A stretch of 64,000 nt of DNA. It comes from Desulfomicrobium escambiense DSM 10707 (GTDB lineage Bacteria > Desulfobacterota > Desulfovibrionia > Desulfovibrionales > Desulfomicrobiaceae). Shown here in pieces: positions 52,089 to 61,212 of this stretch (its first letter is position 1; the number at the start of each line of letters is the position of its first letter). The notes beneath the pieces were generated by a model. That model saw only the letters and a list, made by a program, of their open reading frames with translations, searched no databases and was not told where the DNA came from. The position numbers were made by a program, and so were the translations under genes. The stretch covers positions 1 through 64,000 of the forward strand of contig NZ_AUAR01000005.1 in the NCBI RefSeq assembly GCF_000428825.1. Reading direction: 5' to 3'.

Positions 52089-53105
52089 CTAGGAGCGGGA
52101 TTTGAGGCACTGACTAAGTATTTGAGCGGCAAAGTCAACCATGGGCACGATGCGGGCGTAGTTCATGCGCACGGGCCCAAGCACCGCCAGGGTGCCGTGG
52201 GCGCTGGAAAAGGCGCTGTAGGGCGAGGCCACCAGGGAGCAGCCGGCGATGCCCGGCATGTCCTCGGCCAGGTTGACGGACACGGACGCGCCGGCCGTGG
52301 TCTTGTCGAGGAGCTCCAGCAGTCGCGAACGCTCCTCGATGAGCCGCAGCAACTCCTGGATGGTCTCCAGGTCCGTGAATTCCGGCTGGTCCGCGAGGTG
52401 GCTCGCGCCGCCGACGAAGAATTCGGGCGGCTCCTCCTCGGCCAGGGCCTGGGCGGCCAGCTCCCAGGCGCGGCAATAGGCGTCGAGGGTCTTGCGGGCG
52501 CTTTGGAGCTGGCGCTCGATCTCGCCGCGCACCTCCGTGGTGGTGCGGCCTTCGAAGAGGCTGTTGAGGTAGTTGCCGTAGCGGATGAGGTCGTCGGCGT
52601 TCAGGGATTCGTCCATCTGGATCATGCGATTGCTGACCAGCCCGCCCTGCATGACCAGCACGGCCAGGATCATTCCCGGCCGCAGGAGGACGAAGTCGAT
52701 CTGCCGCCAGCGGGCCAAGTCCTGACGGGGCGCCATGACCACGCAGACCTGCCGGGTCAGGGACGACAGGGTTCGTGCCGCGCGGCGCAGCACCTGGGGC
52801 AGCTCGCCCTCGCCGGGCAGGATGTGCTCGTGCAGCCTGGACTGCTCGCGGCGCGACAGGGGGGAGAGCCGGAAGACCTGGTCGAGGTAGTAGCGGAAGC
52901 CCCTGACCGTGGGAACGCGGCCGGCCGAGGTGTGCGGCTGCTGCAGGAGCCCTTTTTCGGTCATGGCGGCCATGGTCGCCCGCAGGGACGCGGGGCTCAG
53001 GCCCAGCCCCGCGGCCAGGGTCTGGGAGGCCACGGGCAGGGCCGTATCGACGTAGGTCTCGATGACCGCGGCCAGAACCTGGGTTTCGCGCTTGCCGAGG
53101 ATCAT
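52089..53105 (-). CDS. hrcA: heat-inducible transcription repressor HrcA
   Basis: Repressor that binds CIRCE sites of groESL and dnaK operons. 338 residues: an N-terminal winged helix (LGLSPASLRATMAAMTEKGL), SAGRVPTVRGFRYYLD, and the C-terminal effector domain with NLAEDMPGIAGCSLVASPYS-type sequence. It overlaps rfbD by 4 bases. I found no CIRCE (TTAGCACTC-N9-GAGTGCTAA) in this operon or elsewhere in the window. A frame extended to 54152 covers rfbD in another frame and is a shadow. Confidence 0.94.
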   Translation of the reverse strand: MILGKRETQVLAAVIETYVDTALPVASQTLAAGLGLSPASLRATMAAMTEKGLLQQPHTSAGRVPTVRGFRYYLDQVFRLSPLSRREQSRLHEHILPGEGELPQVLRRAARTLSSLTRQVCVVMAPRQDLARWRQIDFVLLRPGMILAVLVMQGGLVSNRMIQMDESLNADDLIRYGNYLNSLFEGRTTTEVRGEIERQLQSARKTLDAYCRAWELAAQALAEEEPPEFFVGGASHLADQPEFTDLETIQELLRLIEERSRLLELLDKTTAGASVSVNLAEDMPGIAGCSLVASPYSAFSSAHGTLAVLGPVRMNYARIVPMVDFAAQILSQCLKSRS

Positions 53106-53965
53106 GACAGACAGTCTTCCCGCGAAAAGAGGAATTCGCGCAGGGCCTGCAGCCATGGCCGCGGGGTGATGCCCGTGGTGGCCGCGAATTTCGACAGGTC
53201 CAAGACCGAATAGGCGGGCCTTACGGCCTTCTGGGGGTACTGCGCCGAGGTGATGGGCTTGACCCGGCAGGGCAGGTCGGCCCCGCGCACGGCCTCGGCG
53301 GCCAGTTCGCACCAGCTGGCCTGGCCGGAGTTGGCCAAGTGGTAGAGCCCGGTTGCTCCCGCGTCCACCAGGGCCAGGGAGTTTGCAGCCAGGTCCGGGG
53401 TGTAGCTGGGGCTGCCGACCTGGTCGTGGACCACGGACAGCTCGGCTCGCGTGGCGGCCAGTTCGAGGATGCGGGTCACGAAATTGATCTTGCAGGGACC
53501 GAAGAGCCAGGATGTGCGGATAATGATGAGCCCGGTCAGGCCAAGCGCCAGCAGTTCGCGTTCGCCCTGCAGCTTCGTGCTGCCGTAGACCGAGCGGGGG
53601 TCGGGCTGGTCTTCGGTGGTGTAGGGGGTGGTCTTTTTGCCGTTGAAGACGAAGTCGGTGCTGTAGTGGACCAGCCGCACTCCCGCATTGCGCGAGGCCT
53701 GTCCCAGGACCAGCGGAAGCTGGCGGTTGAGGCGGGCGGCTTCTGACGGCTCGTCCTCGGCCTGGTCGACCTTGGTGTAGGCCACGGTGTTGAAGAGGGT
53801 GTCCGCGCCGGTCCGGGCCAGATAGTCCTCCACCGCAGGACGGTCGAAAAGGTCGAGGTCCGAGCGGCCGGGAGCATGCACGGTCCAGCCTCTGCGGGTC
53901 ATGGCCATGGACAGGGCCTGCCCCAGGAGCCCGGTCTTTCCTCCCAGGACGACGGCGCTTCTCAC
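53102..53965 (-). CDS. rfbD: dTDP-4-dehydrorhamnose reductase
   Basis: Last step of dTDP-L-rhamnose synthesis (NADPH). 287 residues; AVVLGGKTGLLGQAL at the start, YSTDFVFNGKK, and the catalytic YGSTKLQGE. The frame is open to a GTG at 53986, but the GTG at 53965 overlaps the rfbB stop (GTGA) with GAGG upstream and gives the normal N-terminus, so I used it. Confidence 0.92.
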   Translation of the reverse strand: MRSAVVLGGKTGLLGQALSMAMTRRGWTVHAPGRSDLDLFDRPAVEDYLARTGADTLFNTVAYTKVDQAEDEPSEAARLNRQLPLVLGQASRNAGVRLVHYSTDFVFNGKKTTPYTTEDQPDPRSVYGSTKLQGERELLALGLTGLIIIRTSWLFGPCKINFVTRILELAATRAELSVVHDQVGSPSYTPDLAANSLALVDAGATGLYHLANSGQASWCELAAEAVRGADLPCRVKPITSAQYPQKAVRPAYSVLDLSKFAATTGITPRPWLQALREFLFSREDCLS

Positions 53966-54987
53966 GCCTGCCTCGTCTTGTACCACGCGTCCATGAACTG
54001 GCGATAGGCGCCGCTCTGCACTTCGTCAAGCCAGGCCCCGTTGGCCTCGTACCAGGCCAGGGTGCGGGCCATGCCGTCCTCGAAGGTGACCTCCGGCCGC
54101 CATCCGAGGTCCGCGGTGGATCGGGCGAAGGCCATGGCGTAGCGGCGGTCATGGCCGGGACGGTCCGTGACGAAGGTGATGAGGTCCTCGCTCTTGCCCG
54201 TCAGGTGCAGGATGGTGCGCACCACGTCGAGGTTTGTGCGCTCGGCGTCGCCGCCGAAGTTGTAGATCGCGCCGGGCGTGCCCCTGAAGAGGGCCGCCTC
54301 CACGCCCCGGCAGTGGTCCAGGACGTAGATCCAGTCGCGCACGTTCAGCCCGTCGCCGTAGACCGGGATGGGCTCGCCCCTGGAGGCCTTGAGGTAGACC
54401 AGCGGGATGAGCTTTTCCGGGAACTGGAAGGGCCCGTAGTTGTTGGAGCAGCGCGTGACGATGACGGGCATGCCGTAGGTGTGGAAATATGCCCGGGCCA
54501 GGAGGTCCGAGGATGCCTTGGAGGCCGAGTAGGGCGAGTTGGGCGCCAGCGGCGTGTCCTCGGTGAACTGCCCGGTGGGCCCGAGGGTGCCGTAGACCTC
54601 GTCCGTGGAGATGTGCACGAAGCGCGGGACCCCTGCCCGGCGGGCGGCCTCCAACAGGTTCTGGGTGCCGACGACGTTGGTCGTGATGAAGGGGAAGGGG
54701 TCGTTTATGGAGCGGTCCACGTGGGACTCGGCCGCGAAGTTGAGGACCGCGTCGAAGGGGAAGCGGGCCAGCAGGTCGGGAACGAGCTCCTGGTCGCAGA
54801 TGTCGCCGTGCACGAAATGGTAGCGGCGGCCCAGATGCCTCTCCTCGACCTCGGCCAGGTTGCGGCGGTTGCCCGCGTAGGTCAGCTTGTCGAGGTTGAC
54901 GATGGTCAGGTCGTCGCGGGCTGCGAGCATGTGCTGGATGAAATTGGACCCGATGAAGCCGCAGCCTCCGGTGACGAGCAGGTGCAT
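53962..54987 (-). CDS. rfbB: dTDP-glucose 4,6-dehydratase
   Basis: Converts dTDP-glucose to dTDP-4-keto-6-deoxyglucose. 341-residue SDR enzyme: LVTGGCGFIGSNFIQH, HISTDEVYG, and the catalytic YSASKASSD. GGAG lies five bases before the ATG at 54987. It is the first gene of the rfbB-rfbD-hrcA-grpE transcript. rfbA and rfbC, needed for the complete rhamnose route, are not in the window. Confidence 0.96.
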   Translation of the reverse strand: MHLLVTGGCGFIGSNFIQHMLAARDDLTIVNLDKLTYAGNRRNLAEVEERHLGRRYHFVHGDICDQELVPDLLARFPFDAVLNFAAESHVDRSINDPFPFITTNVVGTQNLLEAARRAGVPRFVHISTDEVYGTLGPTGQFTEDTPLAPNSPYSASKASSDLLARAYFHTYGMPVIVTRCSNNYGPFQFPEKLIPLVYLKASRGEPIPVYGDGLNVRDWIYVLDHCRGVEAALFRGTPGAIYNFGGDAERTNLDVVRTILHLTGKSEDLITFVTDRPGHDRRYAMAFARSTADLGWRPEVTFEDGMARTLAWYEANGAWLDEVQSGAYRQFMDAWYKTRQA

Positions 54988-55091
54988 GTGTTCTCCGTGG
55001 TTCTTGACGGGAGCGTCATTGACGGCCAAGTGGTTGGGGGCGCTGCCCGGCGCCCCGGCCAGCCATAGAAAATATGCAAAGAGAATCCAAG

Positions 55092-55562
55092 ATGCAAATT
55101 GCGCTTTACGAACCCGAGATCCCGCCGAACACCGGCACCATCGCCCGGCTCTGCGCCGCCACCACGACTCGCCTGAACCTGATCGAGCCCCTCGGGTTCA
55201 GCCTGGAGGACAGGTACCTGAAGCGCGCCGGCCTGGACTACTGGCCCCACGTCGACAAGCGGGTCTGGCCCTCGTGGGCCGCGTTCCTGCAAGGCCGGGA
55301 CGCCGGCCGCCTGGTCTTCACCAGCGCCCGCCAGGGCACGGCCTACCACCGTTTCGCCTTCGAGCCGGACGACATCATCGTCCTGGGGCCCGAGACCAGG
55401 GGGCTGCCGCCGGAAGTGCTGCAGGGCGCGCAGCATCTGGTGCGCATGCCCATCTGGGGCCAGGTCCGCAGCGTCAACCTGGCCAACGCCGCGGCCGTGC
55501 TGCTCTACGAAGCCTATCGTCAGACCGGCGAGCTGGACCGGCGCGAGGACGCGCCGCAATAA
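55092..55562 (+). CDS. trmL: tRNA (cytidine/uridine-34) 2'-O-methyltransferase TrmL
   Basis: 156-residue minimal SPOUT enzyme that methylates wobble C34 or U34 of certain leucine tRNAs. MQIALYEPEIPPNTGTIARL, VLGPETRGLPPEVL and RSVNLANAAAVLLYEA are the family signatures. The ATG at 55092 gives the standard N-terminus; an in-frame ATG 18 bases earlier is less likely. It is divergent from rfbB and 12 bases before cbiB. Confidence 0.92.
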   Translation: MQIALYEPEIPPNTGTIARLCAATTTRLNLIEPLGFSLEDRYLKRAGLDYWPHVDKRVWPSWAAFLQGRDAGRLVFTSARQGTAYHRFAFEPDDIIVLGPETRGLPPEVLQGAQHLVRMPIWGQVRSVNLANAAAVLLYEAYRQTGELDRREDAPQ

Positions 55563-55574
55563 CGAGGAACCGCC

Positions 55575-56543
55575 ATGCTTGATGCCCTCTACGACCTGCC
55601 TCTGAACCTCTCCCTTTTCGTCTTCCTGCTGGGCTGCATGGCCCTGGACCTGCTCTTCGGCGACCCCGCGGACTGGCCCCACCCGGTGCGGCTGATCGGC
55701 CGGATTCTGAACCGGCTCGAAGGGTGGGCAGGGCGGTCATGGCTCGGCCCCCGGTTGGCCGGAGCCGTGGCCGTGGCGGGGCTGGCCGGAGGGTGTGCGT
55801 TGCTGGTGCGGCTTCTTATGGGGCTCCCCTTCGTGGGCGAGATGCTGGCCCTGTACCTGGGCTATGCGGGCCTGGCCCTGGGCTGCCTGCTGCGCGAGGT
55901 CCAGGCCGTGCTGAACCTGCTCGAAAGCGGTCGTCTGGCCGCGGCCAGGGTGCACCTTGCGGGCCTGGTCAGCCGCGACACGGCGGACATGACCGAGGAG
56001 GAGGTTCTGCGGGCCCTGGGCGAGACATTGGCCGAGAACTTCAACGACGGCTTCGTGGCCCCCTTCTTCTGGCTGTCCCTGCTGGGACCGGCCGCGCTGT
56101 GGGGTTACAAGGCGGTCAGCACCGCGGACTCCATGTGGGGTTACCGTACGGAGCGCTTCGAGGAACTGGGCAAGGCCGGAGCGCGCGCCGATGACGTGCT
56201 GGCCTGGGTGCCGGCCAGGCTGGCGGCATTTCTGATCTGGGTCGCGGGCTGGGTTCTGGGGAACCGGGCGTCGTGGAAGGCCATCGCCACCGACGCCCGG
56301 ACCATGGATAGCCCCAACGCCGGCTGGCCCATGAGCGCCGCGGCCCACGCGGCAGGCGTCAGCATGGGCGGCCCGACGCGGTATTTCGGCGAAATCAAGG
56401 ACAAGCCCCCGCTGGGGCCCCTGGGGGTGATCTGGTCCGCTACGGGCATCCGCCGCATGCGCAGGGTCATCGTGGCGGCGGCGTTGTTGGCCGCCGCAGG
56501 GCTGACGCTTCTGGGCAGCGCACTGGCTTGGTGGAGTCTCTAG
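55575..56543 (+). CDS. cbiB: adenosylcobinamide-phosphate synthase
   Basis: Inner-membrane enzyme that attaches aminopropanol (phosphate) to adenosylcobyric acid in cobalamin synthesis. 322 residues, several spans. LLFGDPADWPHPVRLIGR near the start, TLAENFNDGFVAPFFWL, and DSPNAGWPMSAAAHAAGV are diagnostic. No other cobalamin gene is close by. It shares the tetrapyrrole theme with the ahb cluster, but not the locus. Confidence 0.93.
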   Translation: MLDALYDLPLNLSLFVFLLGCMALDLLFGDPADWPHPVRLIGRILNRLEGWAGRSWLGPRLAGAVAVAGLAGGCALLVRLLMGLPFVGEMLALYLGYAGLALGCLLREVQAVLNLLESGRLAAARVHLAGLVSRDTADMTEEEVLRALGETLAENFNDGFVAPFFWLSLLGPAALWGYKAVSTADSMWGYRTERFEELGKAGARADDVLAWVPARLAAFLIWVAGWVLGNRASWKAIATDARTMDSPNAGWPMSAAAHAAGVSMGGPTRYFGEIKDKPPLGPLGVIWSATGIRRMRRVIVAAALLAAAGLTLLGSALAWWSL

Positions 56544-56556
56544 CCGTCCGGGCGTT

Positions 56557-57411
56557 TCAGCGCTTCGCTTCCCACCGTCCCCAGGTGCCGCTGGGCAGGT
56601 CCATGACGTCTTCCCCGCCGCGTAGGAGCATCTCGCCGCAGGACAGGGCACCCGCTCCGAAGGTCTGTTCCAGGAGGTTGCGCAGCACGATGGGCGTGAA
56701 GCCCGGGGTGTGCGAGGTCAGCAGGACGAAGAGCGGGGTGTCGCTCAGGACCTGGCGGACCAGTTCCAGCGTCTCCTGCACGTTCTTCTCCACCTTGTAG
56801 AGTTCCCCGCGCTTGCCGCGCCCGAAGGACGGCGGGTCCAGGAGCACGCAGTCGTACTTGCGGCCGCGGCGCACCTCCCGCTTCAGGAAGGCGCCGACGT
56901 CGTCGACGATGAAGCGGATGCCCGCGTCCTGCAGCCCGTTCAGGGCCGCGTTGCCCCTGGCCCATTCGACCATGCCCTTGGAGGCGTCGAGGTGGCAGCT
57001 CTGGGCCCCGGCCATGGCCGCGGCCAGGGTCGCGCCGCCGGAGTAGGCGAAGAGGTTCAGGAAACGGGGGGGCTGGGCGCCTTCCGCCATGGCCTGGCTG
57101 ATTCTGCCTGAGATCCATGCCCACAGGTCCAGGGTTTCGGGAAAGATGCCCAGATGTCCGAAGTCCGTGGTCGAGAGGCGCATGCGCACGCCGCGGGCCG
57201 TGACGACCCACTCCTCGGGCAGGCGTTCGCGGCCGTGCCAGTTGAGTCCGTCCTTGCGGTCGAAGGTGGCGCTCGCCGAGTCCCAGAGCTCCGGGTGCTT
57301 CGGCTGCCACACGGCTTGGGCGCAGGGGCGGGCCAGGATGACGGGGCCGAAGCGTTCCAGCTTCTGTCCGTTGCCGCTGTCGAGAAGTTCGTAATCGTCC
57401 TGAATGCGCAT
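56557..57411 (-). CDS. class I SAM-dependent rRNA methyltransferase-like protein
   Basis: 284 residues of the RlmI/RlmK-L C-terminal type: motif [32 protein letters not shown], and the N/D-PP-F motif [17 protein letters not shown]. It lacks the N-terminal PUA-like domain of RlmI (about 396 residues), so the target may differ. GGAG is five bases before the ATG at 57411; the frame open to 57507 crosses a terminator and the tRNA gene. It converges on cbiB. Confidence 0.85.
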   Translation of the reverse strand: MRIQDDYELLDSGNGQKLERFGPVILARPCAQAVWQPKHPELWDSASATFDRKDGLNWHGRERLPEEWVVTARGVRMRLSTTDFGHLGIFPETLDLWAWISGRISQAMAEGAQPPRFLNLFAYSGGATLAAAMAGAQSCHLDASKGMVEWARGNAALNGLQDAGIRFIVDDVGAFLKREVRRGRKYDCVLLDPPSFGRGKRGELYKVEKNVQETLELVRQVLSDTPLFVLLTSHTPGFTPIVLRNLLEQTFGAGALSCGEMLLRGGEDVMDLPSGTWGRWEAKR

Positions 57412-57427
57412 GCTGGCTCCATAAGCG

Positions 57428-57461
57428 AAAAACCCTTCCGGGCGGCTGCCTGGAAGGGTTT
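57428..57461 (-). terminator. terminator after tRNA-Val
   Basis: A 10-bp stem AAACCCTTCC/GGAAGGGTTT with a 12-base loop, followed by TTCGC on the minus strand, 10 bases after the tRNA 3' end and 17 before the methyltransferase ATG. Confidence 0.7.
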
Positions 57462-57470
57462 TGCGGTCTG

Positions 57471-57546
57471 TGGTGGGCGATACGGGATTTGAACCTGTGA
57501 CTTCCACCGTGTGAAGATGGCACTCTCACCACTGAGTTAATCGCCC
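57471..57546 (-). tRNA. tRNA-Val (anticodon CAC)
   Basis: Complete 76-base cloverleaf on the minus strand. The acceptor stem is GGGCGAT/ATCGCCC and the D arm ACTC/GAGT. The anticodon arm CCATC-TTCACAC-GGTGG gives anticodon CAC (valine, GUG). The variable loop is AAGTC and the T arm ACAGG-TTCAAAT-CCCGT. The discriminator A and the encoded CCA follow. The D loop has the unusual AGTGGTGA. Confidence 0.97.
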
Positions 57547-57556
57547 GAGGAAAAGG

Positions 57557-57586
57557 CCTTTAGCGCCGGATTTCGCATCCTGTCAA
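57557..57586 (-). promoter_or_regulatory. tRNA-Val promoter
   Basis: A perfect TTGACA, 18 bases, TAAAGG on the minus strand. The -10 lies 11 bases before the tRNA 5' end, a good distance for a short leader. Confidence 0.55.
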
Positions 57587-57734
57587 GCGCGGATTTGACG
57601 GTGCGGACAAGAGCTCCCCTTTTTGATTTCCTGCTCGACACGGTTGTCCATCTCGGTATACAGTTGATACAAATCAAAAATTCACGGTGCCCCGATCAAG
57701 CAGCCTCCTGCCTTCGTTCCGACGGTGAACCGAG

Positions 57735-60626
57735 ATGACAGCACGCATTGCCGCAGTTCTGCCCCTCCTCTTGTCCCTCCTCCTGGCGCCTTTTGCAGTC
57801 CGGGCCGATCCGGTGTCGCAGGCCGAGCGGCAGTGGCTTGAAGCCAACCCGGACAAGCTCGTCCTGTGGTACGACGAAAACTATCCGCCCATGGAGTTTC
57901 TGTCCAACGACGGGACGTTCGTCGGCATCGGCGCTGACGTCATGGCCCTCGTCGAGGAGAAGCTCGGGGTGAAGTTCCTGAAGCACGCCTCCCGCGACTG
58001 GCCCCGCCATCTGACCTCCCTCGAGACCGGGGAGTCGGCCATCGCGCCGGTCATCGTGTCCACCGCGGACCGGGAACGCTACGCGTTCTTCAGCGAGCCG
58101 TACATCAACATTCCCGCCGTGATCATCACTTCCCGCGAAAATGGCACGCTCAACAGTCTCGAAAAGCTGACCGGACGCCGCGTGGCCGTGGTCCAGGGCT
58201 TTGTTTCGGAAGGATATCTGCGCATCGAGTTCGGGAAGAACGCGGACATCGTCACTGTGCGCGATGTCACGCAGGGCCTGCGCGACGTGTCCCTGGGCGT
58301 TGTCGACGCCATGGTCGAGAACCTGGCCGTGGCTGCGTACCACATCGACAAGGAGAAGCTGCCTAACCTGATGGTGGCCGGATCGACTCCCTTGGTCTAC
58401 AGCCAGGGCTTTGCCGTCAGCCGGCAGTATCCGCTGCTTTTCAGCGCCATGCAGAAGGCCATGGCCGATATTCCTCCCGAGCGGATCAAGGGGATCGAAA
58501 AAAAGTGGATCGCCCTGCAGGAGCAGGGGCTCAGCCCGCAGACGCAGTTGATGCTCCGTTTCGGAGCCGTGTTCGTGGTGGCGTCCCTGGCGACCCTCGG
58601 ATGCATGAGCTGGGTGCTTCGGAGGCAGTTGAAGGAGAACCGCGCCAGGCTTGAGAACGCCCTGGCGGAGCTCGAAGAAAAGGCCAAGCGGCTGAATCTG
58701 GCCTTCGATGCGGCCAGCGACGGGCTTTGGGATTGGGATCTTCAATCGGACATCTTTTTTTTCAGTCCGCGCGCCTACACCATGCTCGGCTACGAGCCGG
58801 GGGAATTCGATGGAAGCCTTGCGGTCTGGAGCGGCATGATCCACCCGGAAGACCTGGAAACAGTCCGCAGCGCCATCGACGAGTCGTTGCAGTTCTTCAA
58901 GCCGTACGAAGCCGATTTCCGCATGCGCAGCAAGACCGGCGAATGGCTCTGGATCTACAGCCGTGGTCGCGTGGTGAACCGGGACGCGAACGGGAAGCCG
59001 CTACGGGTTGCGGGGACCCTCGTGGACATCACCGAGCGCAAGAAAACCGAGCGGGATCTCGCCCAGAGCGAACGCCGTTTCCGGAGCATCTTCGAGAGCG
59101 CGCCATACCCCATCGCCATCAACCGCGCCTGCGATGGGGCTTTCCTCGACATGAATCAGGCTCTGCTGCGCAACATGGAATTGACCCGTGAGGAAGCGCA
59201 GCGTCTGGACCTTTCGTCCGCAAGCCCTCTTTACGGCGCCGATGCCCGGTCCCTTCGTCACAGGATCGTCGCCGACGGGGGAATTTTCAACCAGGAAGCC
59301 ACAATCACGGGACGTGACGGGCGGGAATTTTACGTCATATATTCGTCCGTGCCCATCGTCTTCGGCGGCGAGGAGGCGATTCTGTCCATCACCGTGGACG
59401 TGACGGGTCGCAGGCGCGCTGAGGAGGACCTCAGACAGTCCGAGGAAAAGTTTTCCCGGCTGTTCCTGCTCTCGCCCGACGCCATCATCCTTTCGCATCT
59501 GGAAACTGTCAGGGTCAGGGACGTGAACAGGGCCTTCGAGGGGCTTTTCGGCCTGGCCAGGGAGGAGGCCATAGGCAAGACAGCCTCGGAACTGGGCATT
59601 CTTTGGGATGCCCCCCCGTGGCACATGCTTCTCGCACCTGAGGTCCTTGCGGGGAGGGTTGCCGATGCTGACATGCATTTCAGAGGCAGGGACGGGGCCC
59701 AGCTGGTCTGTTCCGTTTCCGGGTCCGTCATCTTCCTCGACGGGGACCGGTATCTCATGAGCGTTCTGCGTGACGTCACCGAGACGAGAAAGATGCAGGC
59801 CATGATGATACAGACGGAAAAGATGCTTTCCGTTGGCGGCATCGCCGCCGGGATCGCCCACGAGATCAACAATCCCTTGGGGATCATCCTGAACACCACG
59901 CAGAACATCATGCAGCGGACCAGACCGGATTTTCCGAAAAACATCGAGGTCGCCCGCGACGTAGGGCTGGATCTGGCATTGATGGATGCCTACATGCGCG
60001 CCAGGGGCGTCAACGTCTTCATTGAGGATATCCGGGCCGCAGCGATCCGGGCGGCGGGCATCATCCGGCACATGCTCGATTTCAGCAGGACGAGCGAGTC
60101 CTGCCGGGCTACGTGCGACCTCACGGTCATCATCGACCGCGCGGTGGAACTGGCCGGAAGCGATTACGACATGAAAAAGAATTACGATTTCAGGCGGATC
60201 AGGCTGGTCAGGGAATATGAGTCCGGACTGCCGGCCATATCCTGCACGGAAACGGAAATCGAGCAGGTCATGCTCAACCTGCTGCGCAACTCCGGCCAGG
60301 CCATGTCCATGGCCGAGCCGCCCGTGCCCAATCCCTGCATCTGCATCAGGGTTCGTACAGTCGACCAGGGGCAGCGGATTCGCATCGAAGTTGAGGACAA
60401 CGGTCCAGGCATCCCCGAGGCGGTCCAGCACCGGGTTTTCGAACCTTTCTTCACCACCAAGGCCAAGGGCGTTGGCACGGGGCTCGGGCTTTCCGTCTCG
60501 AATTTCATCATCACCGAAGGGCACAAGGGCACCATGAGGGTGGAGTCGACGCCGGGGGTGGGAACGAAATTCGTGATCGAACTTCCGGTCGACGCCTCCG
60601 GGGGGAACGGGGAGGCCGTGCAGTGA
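57735..60626 (+). CDS. hybrid periplasmic-sensor PAS histidine kinase
   Basis: 963 residues. A signal peptide (about 1-24) is followed by a family-3 solute-binding domain (about 26-262) in the periplasm and a membrane span (about 275-296). Three PAS domains follow (about 318-445, 450-570, 580-690). The dimerisation/phospho-acceptor domain has H709 (GIAHEINNPLGIIL). The HATPase ends the protein with ENGPGI-type DNGPGIPEAV and GTGLGLSVSN. About 40 residues are inserted between the H-box helix and the second helix; this insert is common in Desulfovibrionales kinases. There is no receiver domain, and no response-regulator gene lies next to it. The ligand is unknown, likely an amino acid or similar. 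Confidence 0.92.
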   Translation: MTARIAAVLPLLLSLLLAPFAVRADPVSQAERQWLEANPDKLVLWYDENYPPMEFLSNDGTFVGIGADVMALVEEKLGVKFLKHASRDWPRHLTSLETGESAIAPVIVSTADRERYAFFSEPYINIPAVIITSRENGTLNSLEKLTGRRVAVVQGFVSEGYLRIEFGKNADIVTVRDVTQGLRDVSLGVVDAMVENLAVAAYHIDKEKLPNLMVAGSTPLVYSQGFAVSRQYPLLFSAMQKAMADIPPERIKGIEKKWIALQEQGLSPQTQLMLRFGAVFVVASLATLGCMSWVLRRQLKENRARLENALAELEEKAKRLNLAFDAASDGLWDWDLQSDIFFFSPRAYTMLGYEPGEFDGSLAVWSGMIHPEDLETVRSAIDESLQFFKPYEADFRMRSKTGEWLWIYSRGRVVNRDANGKPLRVAGTLVDITERKKTERDLAQSERRFRSIFESAPYPIAINRACDGAFLDMNQALLRNMELTREEAQRLDLSSASPLYGADARSLRHRIVADGGIFNQEATITGRDGREFYVIYSSVPIVFGGEEAILSITVDVTGRRRAEEDLRQSEEKFSRLFLLSPDAIILSHLETVRVRDVNRAFEGLFGLAREEAIGKTASELGILWDAPPWHMLLAPEVLAGRVADADMHFRGRDGAQLVCSVSGSVIFLDGDRYLMSVLRDVTETRKMQAMMIQTEKMLSVGGIAAGIAHEINNPLGIILNTTQNIMQRTRPDFPKNIEVARDVGLDLALMDAYMRARGVNVFIEDIRAAAIRAAGIIRHMLDFSRTSESCRATCDLTVIIDRAVELAGSDYDMKKNYDFRRIRLVREYESGLPAISCTETEIEQVMLNLLRNSGQAMSMAEPPVPNPCICIRVRTVDQGQRIRIEVEDNGPGIPEAVQHRVFEPFFTTKAKGVGTGLGLSVSNFIITEGHKGTMRVESTPGVGTKFVIELPVDASGGNGEAVQ

Positions 60627-60648
60627 AATGCTGCCGGCCGGCGAGCAG

Positions 60649-61188
60649 TCAGGGATGCTTGAGCGTTTTCTGCAGTTCCAGGTAGGCGTGTCCTTCCGGA
60701 CTGAAGCGCCGGTCGCCGCTCATGCCGGTAATCTCCGTGAACCCGAGTTTTATCCAGAACCGCAGAGCGTTCCAGTTCTTGAGCCCCACGCCGACGCGCA
60801 GGGTTTTCGCCGGTCCAGGTCGCAACACCTGCTCCAGGCGCAGGCACATTTCCCGTCCGAGCCCCGCCCCCTGGAACCGGGGGTGAAGGAACAGTTCGCC
60901 GATGTAGGCGACGTCCCCGGCCGGGTAGCCCATGCACAGGCTCAAAAGGCCCAGAGGCTGCTCGGTGCGGACGTCGCATAGCAGGAAGTTGTGCAGCCGG
61001 GCGGTCGGGGCGCTTTGAGGCAGGTTCAGCCCTTGTGTGAAGCGACGGGACAGGGCGAGGGGATCGTGCTCCCGGTCCAGGAGGACGAGCAGGTCCCGGT
61101 TGCCCTCGTAGATTCCGGCCACCGCCAAGGCGTCGGCGTCGGTCACGGGCCGGGCGAGGATGCGTGCGCTGCGCAGTGTCTCGGCCAT
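60649..61188 (-). CDS. GNAT family N-acetyltransferase
   Basis: 179 residues with the acetyl-CoA-binding motif FQGAGLGREMCLRLE (R/Q-x-x-G-x-G type) and the C-terminal GNAT strand GFTEITGMSGD. It resembles RimJ/YjaB-like acetyltransferases; the substrate is unknown. The predicted ATG comes one base after the U-tract of the proC terminator and has no ribosome-binding site, so translation may start further in or need read-through. Confidence 0.82.
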   Translation of the reverse strand: MAETLRSARILARPVTDADALAVAGIYEGNRDLLVLLDREHDPLALSRRFTQGLNLPQSAPTARLHNFLLCDVRTEQPLGLLSLCMGYPAGDVAYIGELFLHPRFQGAGLGREMCLRLEQVLRPGPAKTLRVGVGLKNWNALRFWIKLGFTEITGMSGDRRFSPEGHAYLELQKTLKHP

Positions 61189-61189
61189 G

Positions 61190-61212
61190 AAAAAAGGCGG
61201 CCCGAGGCCGCC
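61190..61212 (-). terminator. proC terminator
   Basis: A 7-bp stem GGCGGCC/GGCCGCC with a CGA-type loop starts right after the proC TAG and is followed on the minus strand by six T residues. It ends one base before the ATG of the acetyltransferase. Confidence 0.82.

Noticed and set aside
55037-55056. GGGGCGC/GCGCCCC hairpin between rfbB and trmL as a terminator
   Set aside because: It lies between divergent starts and has no T-run, so nothing is there to terminate.
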